This document shows, piece by piece, positions 51,562-59,138 of a stretch of 64,000 nucleotides of DNA. The stretch is taken from NCBI GenBank assembly GCA_017526585.1, contig JAFXRC010000073.1, positions 39,081-103,080 on the forward strand, in the 5' to 3' direction. The notes under the pieces are model-generated. The model saw only the letters and a program-made list of their open reading frames with translations, was not told the origin of the DNA and searched no databases. Every line of letters begins with the position of its first letter. Positions within the stretch are counted from its first letter, which is position 1. This stretch comes from Fibrobacter sp. (GTDB lineage Bacteria; Fibrobacterota; Fibrobacteria; Fibrobacterales; Fibrobacteraceae). The position numbers and the translations under genes are program-made.

Positions 51562-53172
51562 ATGAACAAGCACATCTTTTTCACCGGATTCATGGCAAGC
51601 GGAAAATCCCGCACCGGACGCGCCCTGGCAGAACGGTTAAACCGCCCCTACGTAGATACCGACGCCGTTATCGTCGAACGCGCTGGCAAGACCATTAGCG
51701 AAATTTTTGAGCAAGAAGGCGAGGCCAAGTTCCGCGAAATGGAACGCGACGTCGTTGCCGAATATGCAAGGAACGAAACGCCGCACATCATTTCGTTGGG
51801 CGGTGGCGCACTCACGCAAGCCGAGAACCTGAAGGTCATCCGCGAAAACGGAATCATCATCCGCCTGTGGGCAAAGCCCGAAGTGCTCTCGGAACGCATC
51901 GGCCGCAAGAACACGCGCCCGTTGCTTGCAAACCTCTCCGACGAAGAGCGCCTCGAAAAAATCAAGGCGATGCTCAAAGAACGCGAAAAGAATTATGCGA
52001 ACGCTGACTTCAGCGTGGAAAGCTCCGATGAATACACCGAAGACCACGTGATTGAGCGCATCCTGTACATTTTGAACTTCTGGAATAGCCACGCCCTGGA
52101 CGTTTGCCCGAGCAGCGGCGGACGCTACCCCATCTTCATCGGCAAGAACATCATTCCCGAAGCGGGCGTACTGCTCGAATGCCTGAAGCTTGCGCCGAGC
52201 CACGAGTTCTTGGTCTGCACCGACACGAACATCGCAAAGGTTCAAAGCAAAATGCTTGGCGAACTCAGAGGCCAGGCCGGCCGCTGCCCCGTGTTCAAGT
52301 TCCAGGCCGGCGAAAAGAACAAGACGCTGCACAACCTGAACCAGCTGTTCAGCTTCATGCTGCACCGCGGCTACACCCGCAAGAGTTGCTTGCTGCAGTT
52401 CAGCGGCGGCGTGGTCGGCGACATGGCTGGCTTCGGTGCAGCCACTTACCAGCGCGGCATTCCGTTTATCCAGTTCCCGACGACGCTCCTTAGCATGGTA
52501 GATAGTTCCGTAGGCGGAAAGGTTGCCGTGAACCACCCCGAAGGCAAGAACATGATTGGCGCATTCTACCAGCCAAAGGCAGTAGTCTGCGACCTCGCTG
52601 TGCTCAGCACCTTGCCCGAAACGGAATACCTGGCAGGCCTTGCCGAAATCGTGAAGTACGGTGTGATTTACGATGAAGAATTCTTCCGCTACATGGAACA
52701 GAATGTCGAAAAGATTAAAGCTCACGACTACGACGTGCTCAAGCACCTGATTTACCGCAGCTGCGCCATCAAGGCTGAAGTCGTCGGCATCGACGAAAAG
52801 GAAGCTGGGCTCCGCGCCATTTTGAATTACGGACACACCTTCGGACATGCCATCGAGAACCTGACGCACTACGAAAAATTCACGCACGGCATCGCCGTTT
52901 CACTCGGCATGCGCGTAGCCGCCCGCGCGGCAGTACTCCTCGGCAAAATCAGCGCAGAAGAAGAAGCGCGTCAGAACAAACTTTTGGACGACCTCGGATT
53001 CCCGAAGAAATACGACATCGATACGGAAGCCGCATGGGATGCCATGGCTGTAGACAAGAAGGCAGAAAAGGGCAAGCGTGTATACATCTTGCCTACTAAG
53101 ATTGGAGAAGTGGAAAAAGTAAGCAACATCGATAAAGATATCATTACTCAAAGCTGGGGAGCTATTAAGTAA
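51562..53172 (+). CDS. aroKB: Bifunctional shikimate kinase / 3-dehydroquinate synthase
   Basis: This 536-residue fusion covers two chorismate-pathway steps. The N-terminal shikimate kinase (about 1-170) has the P-loop GFMASGKSRTGRALA, DTDAVIVERAGKTI, FREMERDVV, LGGGALT and RPLL. The C-terminal 3-dehydroquinate synthase (about 180-536) has FSGGVVGDMAGFGAATYQRGI, PTTLLSMVDSSVGGKVAVNH, the metal ligands in EIVKYGVI and NYGHTFGHAIE, and a late histidine in EKFTHGIAVSLGM. AroK-AroB fusions are known in some bacteria (Thermotoga, for example). It sits 1 nt after aroE. Confidence 0.95.
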   Translation: MNKHIFFTGFMASGKSRTGRALAERLNRPYVDTDAVIVERAGKTISEIFEQEGEAKFREMERDVVAEYARNETPHIISLGGGALTQAENLKVIRENGIIIRLWAKPEVLSERIGRKNTRPLLANLSDEERLEKIKAMLKEREKNYANADFSVESSDEYTEDHVIERILYILNFWNSHALDVCPSSGGRYPIFIGKNIIPEAGVLLECLKLAPSHEFLVCTDTNIAKVQSKMLGELRGQAGRCPVFKFQAGEKNKTLHNLNQLFSFMLHRGYTRKSCLLQFSGGVVGDMAGFGAATYQRGIPFIQFPTTLLSMVDSSVGGKVAVNHPEGKNMIGAFYQPKAVVCDLAVLSTLPETEYLAGLAEIVKYGVIYDEEFFRYMEQNVEKIKAHDYDVLKHLIYRSCAIKAEVVGIDEKEAGLRAILNYGHTFGHAIENLTHYEKFTHGIAVSLGMRVAARAAVLLGKISAEEEARQNKLLDDLGFPKKYDIDTEAAWDAMAVDKKAEKGKRVYILPTKIGEVEKVSNIDKDIITQSWGAIK

Positions 53173-53192
53173 TTCTATAGGAGTGTGTGAAT

Positions 53193-54176
53193 ATGAGTAT
53201 TCTTGTAACAGGTGGAACGGGTGCCCTCGGGTACCACATTTTGTCGAGCCTCGTGGGAACGACTCACGACTTGTACAGCTTTAGCGACGAACAGCCGCAG
53301 CCTTGGCAAAAGGTCGAAGGAGTCGAATACCTGAACGGCGACTTGCTGAACTTCAAGCACATGCAAGACGTGATTCAGTTTGTGCAGCCCACGCACATTT
53401 ACCACCTGGCGAGCCAGTCGTCGGTGGGACTCAGCTACAAGAAGCCATACGAAACGCTGAACATCAACTTGCTTGGCACCCAGAACCTGCTCGAAGCCGT
53501 GCGTCAGAATTGTCCCAAGGCAAAGGTGATGCTTCTTAGTTCCAGTGAAATTTACGGACGCACCGATCACCAACTCACCTACCTGCACAAGGAAACGGAC
53601 GCGCCGAACCCACTCACGCCTTACGCCACATCAAAAGCGTGTATGGAACTTCTGGGCAACCAGTTCAAGAACGCCTACGGACTCCATGTCGTGTTCGTCC
53701 GACCGTTCCACTTTACGGGACCGCACCACAGCCGCCGTTTCGTAATTCCGTCGATCACCTACCAGCTTGTGAAGATAAAGTATTACGGCGCGGAACCCAC
53801 CGTTTATTCGGGAAGCCTCGACATCAGTCGCGACGTAATCGACGTTCGCGACGTGGCACGCGGAATGATTCAGCTTTTGAACCAGTCCGAGCCGGGTGAA
53901 ATTTACAACCTCTGCTGCGGAAAATCCTACACCTTCCGCGAACTCACCGAAATGCTGGTGGACATCGCAGGGGTCAGCGTAGACTTCCGTTTTGATCCAG
54001 GCTATGAACGCAGCAACGACATTCCCCTTCTCATAGGAGACCCCACCAAGGCGATGGACCTGGGCTGGAAACCGATGATTAGCATGGAAGACTGCTTGAC
54101 CGACTTGTTCAACGAAATGGTATTACGCCGCCGCACCGAGCTCAAGCTCGGCATGGGACAGGACCTAAGATTGTAA
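53193..54176 (+). CDS. NAD-dependent sugar-nucleotide epimerase/dehydratase (SDR family)
   Basis: This 327-residue extended short-chain dehydrogenase has the Rossmann motif VTGGTGALGYH, LASQSSVGLSYKKPYETLNINLLGTQNLLEA, LSSSEIYG with the catalytic Ser/Thr area, and the YATSK (YxxxK) dyad. The C-terminal part has SRDVIDVRDVARG and GEIYNLCCGKSYTFREL. The closest feel is GDP-mannose 4,6-dehydratase or GDP-6-deoxy-D-mannose reductase (RMD); UDP-glucose epimerases are less similar. ATG 53193 has AGGAG about 9 nt upstream. It lies between aroKB and a secreted protein, and a GT4 glycosyltransferase is further on, so envelope glycan synthesis is likely. Confidence 0.85.
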   Translation: MSILVTGGTGALGYHILSSLVGTTHDLYSFSDEQPQPWQKVEGVEYLNGDLLNFKHMQDVIQFVQPTHIYHLASQSSVGLSYKKPYETLNINLLGTQNLLEAVRQNCPKAKVMLLSSSEIYGRTDHQLTYLHKETDAPNPLTPYATSKACMELLGNQFKNAYGLHVVFVRPFHFTGPHHSRRFVIPSITYQLVKIKYYGAEPTVYSGSLDISRDVIDVRDVARGMIQLLNQSEPGEIYNLCCGKSYTFRELTEMLVDIAGVSVDFRFDPGYERSNDIPLLIGDPTKAMDLGWKPMISMEDCLTDLFNEMVLRRRTELKLGMGQDLRL

Positions 54177-54204
54177 ATGTGAAATGAGTGATGTGAGAAG
54201 TGGG

Positions 54205-55251
54205 ATGAAGATTGATAGCGTAAAAGTTCTTTTTATTGCGTTTTTATTTAGCGCGTCGTTTGCGATTGCAGGCGACGTAGTGGCTCCGCAGGGAGCGACA
54301 CGCAACGTGAGTGTCGACGACTTTATGCCACACCCCAGCAGCGTCAAGGAATTCAACGAGACCTGGAGTTACCAGTTCGTTTTCGACAACGGCACCCGTG
54401 CCTTTATCAACTATTCCACGCTACACATTCCAGGCGCCGGTAGAAAGATCACCTGCGATATGAGCTTTTGGAATTTCAAGAGCAAGACATACACGGTGGG
54501 CCGCCAGTACCCGCCCGAACGCCTTAAGGCCGACAAGGCCAAGGCAAGCATCGACATCAATGAAGAATACGCAATGGAACACAAGCCCGGCAAAGGTCAC
54601 CGAGTATTCTTTTCTGCCGACAAGGGTGGAAAATTCCTGGTCGACGTAACCTTTGAATCAGCCGAAGTTGGGAAAGTTCCCGGCAACGGCGTGTGGAAAA
54701 TCGGCAAGGAAAGTTTCGGACAATACGTTCACATTCCTTACGGCCGTGTAGTCGGTAAAATTGCCTACAACGAAGATACCATTGCCGTGAAGGGCTACGC
54801 CTACATGGATCAGACCTGGCAAACCGAGCAGGCCACCGACATGGCTGCGCGCTCCATCAACTTTAGCACTAACGCACGCACCCCGCTATTTGCAGGTCGC
54901 GTATCGATTTCTAAAAGTGGAGAGCCGTTCGGGTACGCACTCTACAAGGACGAATCCGGAATGAAAGTCGCAAGTCCCAAGGCAATCAAAGAAGGCAGCG
55001 ACAACTACAACGGCAAGAAATTTGCAACAAGCGACTTGACATTCGAATGGCAAGACGCATCAATTCCTGCACTCAAGTTTAGCGTGGCAAAGACTCTCCA
55101 GAAGGCAAGCCTTTTAGACAAGGTCGACGGTTGGTTCGCCAAAAAGGCTTTCAAGATTGCAGCCGGTGGAGAGGTTCTCTTTTACAGGGGTCGTAGCGAC
55201 GCAAGCCACGGAAGGAAATTAGACTGGTGCATTACCGGAGTTAAAGACTAA
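54205..55251 (+). CDS. Secreted lipocalin-like (CrtC/AttH-type?) protein
   Basis: This 348-residue protein has a signal peptide (VKVLFIAFLFSASFAIA) and two beta-barrel-like halves. The first has ETWSYQFVFDNGTRAFINYS; the second has GRVVGKIAYNEDTIAVKGYAYMDQTWQT. The pattern recalls the double-lipocalin CrtC/AttH (or yeast Svf1) fold, in which GxGYxDHxW is a typical motif. Such proteins bind lipids or modify isoprenoids; no activity can be assigned. ATG 54205 fits the signal best, and the upstream ATG at 54184 has no ribosome site. The stop overlaps hisA by 1 nt. Confidence 0.6.
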   Translation: MKIDSVKVLFIAFLFSASFAIAGDVVAPQGATRNVSVDDFMPHPSSVKEFNETWSYQFVFDNGTRAFINYSTLHIPGAGRKITCDMSFWNFKSKTYTVGRQYPPERLKADKAKASIDINEEYAMEHKPGKGHRVFFSADKGGKFLVDVTFESAEVGKVPGNGVWKIGKESFGQYVHIPYGRVVGKIAYNEDTIAVKGYAYMDQTWQTEQATDMAARSINFSTNARTPLFAGRVSISKSGEPFGYALYKDESGMKVASPKAIKEGSDNYNGKKFATSDLTFEWQDASIPALKFSVAKTLQKASLLDKVDGWFAKKAFKIAAGGEVLFYRGRSDASHGRKLDWCITGVKD

Positions 55252-56072
55252 TGACTAAGTTTCGCCCATGCATTGACCTGCACGACGGACGTGTAAAGCA
55301 GATTGTAGGCAGTTCGCTCTCTGACAGCGGCACGGGTCTCAAGACGAATTTTGAAACGGACCGTTCCCCCGCCTGGTTCGCAGAGCTGTACAAGAAGGAC
55401 GGAATCAAGGGCGGTCATGTGATTATGCTCGGCAAGGGCAACACCGAAGCCGCAAAAGCAGCACTCGCCGCCTACCCCGGCGGATTGCAAGTAGGCGGAG
55501 GCATTACCGCTGAGAATGCAAAGGAATACTTGGATGCCGGCGCAAGCCACGTGATTGTGACCAGCTGGATTTTCCCCGAAGGCAAGCTTGACCGCGAGCG
55601 ACTGGAATTGTTGTCGAAGACGGTCGGCAAGGAGCACTTGGTTCTCGACTTGAGCTGCAAACGCGTCAGTTCCGCAAAGAACAAGCAGTTTGTTCCCGAC
55701 GACGAAATCGACGACCCCGATGAGGCGACCCCCCGCTGGAAAATCGCGATTAACCGTTGGCAGACTTTGATTGATATCGAAGTAAACGAGGAAACGCTCG
55801 AAGACCTTTCTCGCTACTGCGACGAGTTCCTGATTCACGCCGCCGATGTCGAAGGAAAGCAGCAGGGCATGGATGACGAACTGATTATGTTCCTCGCCGA
55901 GTATAGCCCGATTCCTTGCACGTATGCGGGTGGAGCCAAGTCGCTTGAAGACCTCAAGCACTGCAAACAAATTTCTAACGGAACGATTGATCTCACCATC
56001 GGATCGGCCTTGGACCTGTTCGGTGGAAAAGGAGTGAAATATGCCGACTGCGTCAAATTCAACAAAGCTTAA
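55251..56072 (+). CDS. hisA: Phosphoribosylformimino-AICAR-P isomerase, eukaryotic-type HisA
   Basis: The enzyme isomerises ProFAR to PRFAR in histidine synthesis. The 273-residue sequence matches the HIS6-like (eukaryotic) subfamily rather than ordinary bacterial HisA. It starts FRPCIDLHDGRVKQIVG and has LKTNFETDRSPAWFAELYKKDG, GGHVIMLGKGN, LQVGGGI, GASHVIVTSWIF, HLVLDLSCKR, EFLIHAADVEG, TYAGGAKS and GSALDLFGG. An insertion of about 20 residues follows DLSCKR (near residues 145-165). The start has GGAG 10 nt upstream. It ends inside the GT4 gene (32-nt overlap). No other his gene is in the window. Confidence 0.88.
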   Translation: MTKFRPCIDLHDGRVKQIVGSSLSDSGTGLKTNFETDRSPAWFAELYKKDGIKGGHVIMLGKGNTEAAKAALAAYPGGLQVGGGITAENAKEYLDAGASHVIVTSWIFPEGKLDRERLELLSKTVGKEHLVLDLSCKRVSSAKNKQFVPDDEIDDPDEATPRWKIAINRWQTLIDIEVNEETLEDLSRYCDEFLIHAADVEGKQQGMDDELIMFLAEYSPIPCTYAGGAKSLEDLKHCKQISNGTIDLTIGSALDLFGGKGVKYADCVKFNKA

Positions 56073-57489
56073 GCCGACCGATTCTCTGGATACGCGTCCG
56101 GCAATCTTTGGACGCACCGTCACGAGCACCTTCAAGAAGATGTTCGCGTTCAAGCACCAGCCCCCAGGAAACCTGCGCACGGGCATGATTCCGCCCATTG
56201 TTTTCGGTTCACTGATTCTGAACATTCCCAAGCTTTTAAAGCTGCGTTCTTACCTGAAAAAGGAACGCAAGCAGCACCCCGCCGACGACGTACGCATTCT
56301 TTTCTATTCCGACAACCTGGACGAAACAAACGGAATTGCCAACAACCTGAGGAACGTGATTCCCTACATGCGCGCCCATGGCATGCATGCGTTCCTTGCC
56401 GGAAACGCCTTCAATACGCGCCCCTGCGGTGTCGTGGAAAATGGTTATTGTCTGCTGCTCCCGCGCATGTTCAGCATGGAACAGCTCGGATACGCCAATA
56501 GTGAGCTCGCCATTCCTCGCGTCGGTCCAGTACTCCGTTTGCTCAAGCGCTACCCCGTCGATTTGATAGAATTCGAAACACCGAGCCCTGGCGCTTGGCT
56601 CGTATGCTTCTGTGCAAAGGTTGCCGGCATCAAGGTCTTTAGCCATTACCGCACCGACGTTCCGACATACACCAAGACGCTCGTGAAGGCAAAATGGATG
56701 TTCCATTTTGTGCTTTGGCTGATGAAAATCTTCTATGGCATGACCAAGCCCGTGGTTAGCCCTTGCAAGGACTACGCCGATATTCTGACCTCGCAGTTAA
56801 AAATTCCTGCAAACCAGGTACAGATACTCCCCCGTGGGCTACCCTTGGAAAAATTCTCGCAGGATTTGCGCGGTAAAGGAACTTGGGAAAAGTACAACGG
56901 AGCAGAAACGGCTTCGCAAACAGGTTCCGCGCGCAAGGTACGTTTTTCGTTCATCGGGCGCATTTCTAAAGAAAAAAATCTGGAATTCTTGAACGGTGTC
57001 TGGAAAAAGTTTGCCGAGAAGCACAACGATGTTGAGCTCATGTACGTGGGTTACGGCTGGTACCTTGAAGAAATCAGGAAATTCTTCGAAGGTGACAACA
57101 GCGTACACTTTGCAGGCGAGCAGGGCGGCGAAACACTCGCCGGTCTTTACGCCGATTCCGACTTCTTCTTGTTTCCGAGCACCACGGACACCTTCGGAAA
57201 CGTGGTCGTCGAAGCCATGTCTACAGGAACGCCTGCCATTGTCAGCGATTACGGCGGACCGCACGATATTGTGATGGACGAAGCCGCAGGGCGCATTTTG
57301 CCGATTGACGAAGCCGCCTGGCTGAACGCCATGGAAGAATGCCGCCGCATTTATCTTGAAGAACCCGCCACCTACGCCAAGATGCGCGAGGTCGCACATG
57401 AACGCAGCCTCAAGTACACCATGGAATCTTCGACCAAGGCTCAGTTCGAATTCTTTAGGAAGCTGAAAAAAGAAGCGTACGGATTGTAA
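56041..57489 (+). CDS. GT4-family glycosyltransferase
   Basis: This 482-residue protein has GT-B glycosyltransferase features. The N-terminal acceptor domain (about 75-270) has SDNLDETNGIANNLRNVIPYMRAHG, as in GDP-mannose- or UDP-sulfoquinovose-using enzymes (ETNGVA motif), and FSHYRTDVPTYT. The C-terminal donor domain has FSFIGRISKEKNLEFL, VGYGWYLEEI, and the EX7E-like FPSTTDTFGNVVVEAMSTGTPAIVSDYGGP. A short hydrophobic stretch near residue 50-60 may attach it to the membrane. AAGGAG 7 nt upstream supports ATG 56041 despite the 32-nt overlap with hisA. Confidence 0.85.
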   Translation: MPTASNSTKLKPTDSLDTRPAIFGRTVTSTFKKMFAFKHQPPGNLRTGMIPPIVFGSLILNIPKLLKLRSYLKKERKQHPADDVRILFYSDNLDETNGIANNLRNVIPYMRAHGMHAFLAGNAFNTRPCGVVENGYCLLLPRMFSMEQLGYANSELAIPRVGPVLRLLKRYPVDLIEFETPSPGAWLVCFCAKVAGIKVFSHYRTDVPTYTKTLVKAKWMFHFVLWLMKIFYGMTKPVVSPCKDYADILTSQLKIPANQVQILPRGLPLEKFSQDLRGKGTWEKYNGAETASQTGSARKVRFSFIGRISKEKNLEFLNGVWKKFAEKHNDVELMYVGYGWYLEEIRKFFEGDNSVHFAGEQGGETLAGLYADSDFFLFPSTTDTFGNVVVEAMSTGTPAIVSDYGGPHDIVMDEAAGRILPIDEAAWLNAMEECRRIYLEEPATYAKMREVAHERSLKYTMESSTKAQFEFFRKLKKEAYGL

Positions 57490-57523
57490 ATTCCTTTACA
57501 ATTCACTCACATAGAGCGATAAT

Positions 57524-57580
57524 CATAGTAAAAGGCCCCCATCAGGCGCCGATAGGCGTAATAAAAGGATTTTTACTATG
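57524..57580 (+). promoter_or_regulatory. Inverted repeat that covers the start codon of the next gene
   Basis: CATAGTAAAA (57524-57533) is the exact complement of TTTTACTATG (57571-57580), and the ATG of the gene at 57578 is the end of the second arm. The 37-nt loop holds a small hairpin CGCC-GATA-GGCG (57547-57558) and the AAAAGGA ribosome site. This could control translation by hiding the start. Confidence 0.5.
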
Positions 57581-57982
57581 AAATTCGCTTTTTTCTTTGT
57601 ATTAGCGGCAATTTCTGCACTATTTGCAGACAATCACTGCGAGCAAATGCACCAGCAACTTGTCGCAAATATCGACAATCAAATCACGACCATCTGCAGG
57701 ATATCCGGAATTGAGGAAGGACGAACAGACATCCTGGGTTTCTTCTATAAATACAACGATGGTACTCCCGCGCTACTTCTTTACGGTTCCGATTATCCGG
57801 TCATGCTGTATATTGCCACTGACGAATATGTCAAAAACGCAAAATGCATCGAGAACGACGAATTTCGCATTATTCGCAGCATGATGACCGCCGAACAAAT
57901 CGCCACCAAACTGCTAAGTTACAAGAACTGCGAAGAACAGTACAGCATCAACCACCCCGCAACGGAAGCAAATTACTTCTAA
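57578..57982 (+). CDS. Small secreted protein, unknown
   Basis: This 134-residue protein has a signal peptide (FAFFFVLAAISALFA) and a mature domain of about 115 residues with four cysteines (C20, C41 and two near the C-terminus), likely two disulfides. No family recognised. The Shine-Dalgarno AAAAGGA is about 8 nt before the ATG and lies in the loop of the inverted repeat at 57524-57580. Its base composition is more A+T-rich than its neighbours. It is followed by mutY after 43 nt. Confidence 0.65.
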   Translation: MKFAFFFVLAAISALFADNHCEQMHQQLVANIDNQITTICRISGIEEGRTDILGFFYKYNDGTPALLLYGSDYPVMLYIATDEYVKNAKCIENDEFRIIRSMMTAEQIATKLLSYKNCEEQYSINHPATEANYF

Positions 57983-58025
57983 TAAAAAACAGGTCGAAGG
58001 AAATTTCTTATATTCCCTCCGCCTT

Positions 58026-59138
58026 ATGCATCCACAAACATTAAAGAAACTCCGCGAATGGTTCAAGAAGAACGCGGCTGAACTGCCGTGGCGACCAGCC
58101 GACTTGGACGCGCCGCGCGACCCGTATGCGGTATGGATTAGCGAGACCATGCTGCAGCAGACGCAGGTGTCTACCGTTCGTGACTACTTTATACGCTGGA
58201 TGAAGCGGTTTCCCGATGTAGAGACGCTAGCCGCCGCCGAAGAAAGCGAAGTTTTTCGCTACTGGCAAGGACTCGGCTATTACAGCCGCGCAAGGAACAT
58301 TCTAAAGACCGCAAGGATCGTTGTCAACTCACATAAAGATTGCCTCGCCCCCTGTAAGGGGGTTCGCAATGACGAAAGCAAAACAACCCTGCCAACCACC
58401 CGCAAGGAGCTTGAAGCTTTGCCCGGAATCGGAGCGTACACGGCCGGGGCAATTTTAAGTCTCGCCTACCATGAGCGAGAAGCGATCCTAGACGGCAACC
58501 TAGTGCGCATTTTTTCACGAATCTATGCACTCGACTTTTTGCCAAGCGAATCGAAGGTTGCCGCAGAGACATACTGGAACTACGCCCGCAAAATTGCCGA
58601 TTCACCCAAGGCTTACATGCACAACGAAGCGCTGATGGAACTTGGCCGCACCGTGTGCAAGGTCAAAAACCCCGACTGCGCAGGCTGTCCGCTACAAAGC
58701 GCCTGCCGCGCCGCAACCGAAAACCGCACCGCCGAATATCCGCCCAGCAAGAAGCACATTCAAAAAGACTGGCACGGCACCGTACTCGTCATCGAAAGTG
58801 CCGATCACAAAATTCTAGCGGTTCACGGCGGGCAAAAATTCTTCAAGAACCAATTTACTCTGCCACATTTCGAATCGCCACGCAACGCAACCGCAGGCAT
58901 CCCTGCCCAAGCCGAAGTCTACATCAACGCAGACCAAGTCTCCCATGTGCAAAACATCGGCAAGTTCCGCCACGGAATCACCGTCCACAAGATTGAATGC
59001 GATGTGCTGCATATTCAAATCAACAAAAAGGCACCGACAAAAACGGCACCTGAGATCCGCTGGATTCAACGAGAACTTGCCCAGGAATTTTTCGCAAACA
59101 GTTTCTGTTTGAAAGCGCTCGCCCTTCTAAAGCCCTAG
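58026..59138 (+). CDS. mutY: A/G-specific adenine DNA glycosylase
   Basis: MutY removes adenine mispaired with 8-oxoguanine. The 370-residue protein has the catalytic glutamate in WISETMLQQTQVSTV, the helix-hairpin-helix ALPGIGAYTAGAI followed by the aspartate in AILDGNLVRIFSRI, the 4Fe-4S motif CKVKNPDCAGCPLQSAC, and a C-terminal NUDIX-like domain (about 240-365). Between NSHK and LPTTRKEL is an insertion of about 17 residues (DCLAPCKGVRNDESKTT), encoded by a palindromic repeat (58338-58374). It overlaps the convergent gene by 4 nt. Confidence 0.93.
   Translation: MHPQTLKKLREWFKKNAAELPWRPADLDAPRDPYAVWISETMLQQTQVSTVRDYFIRWMKRFPDVETLAAAEESEVFRYWQGLGYYSRARNILKTARIVVNSHKDCLAPCKGVRNDESKTTLPTTRKELEALPGIGAYTAGAILSLAYHEREAILDGNLVRIFSRIYALDFLPSESKVAAETYWNYARKIADSPKAYMHNEALMELGRTVCKVKNPDCAGCPLQSACRAATENRTAEYPPSKKHIQKDWHGTVLVIESADHKILAVHGGQKFFKNQFTLPHFESPRNATAGIPAQAEVYINADQVSHVQNIGKFRHGITVHKIECDVLHIQINKKAPTKTAPEIRWIQRELAQEFFANSFCLKALALLKP
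58338..58374. repeat. Palindromic element, family B, in frame inside mutY
   Basis: A 32-nt hairpin has outer arms ATTGC (58339-58343) and GCAAT (58366-58370) and inner arms CCCCCT (58348-58353) and AGGGGG (58357-58362) around a 3-nt loop, followed by GACG. The outer arms and GCAATGACG match the intergenic copy at 39373-39399. Confidence 0.75.
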
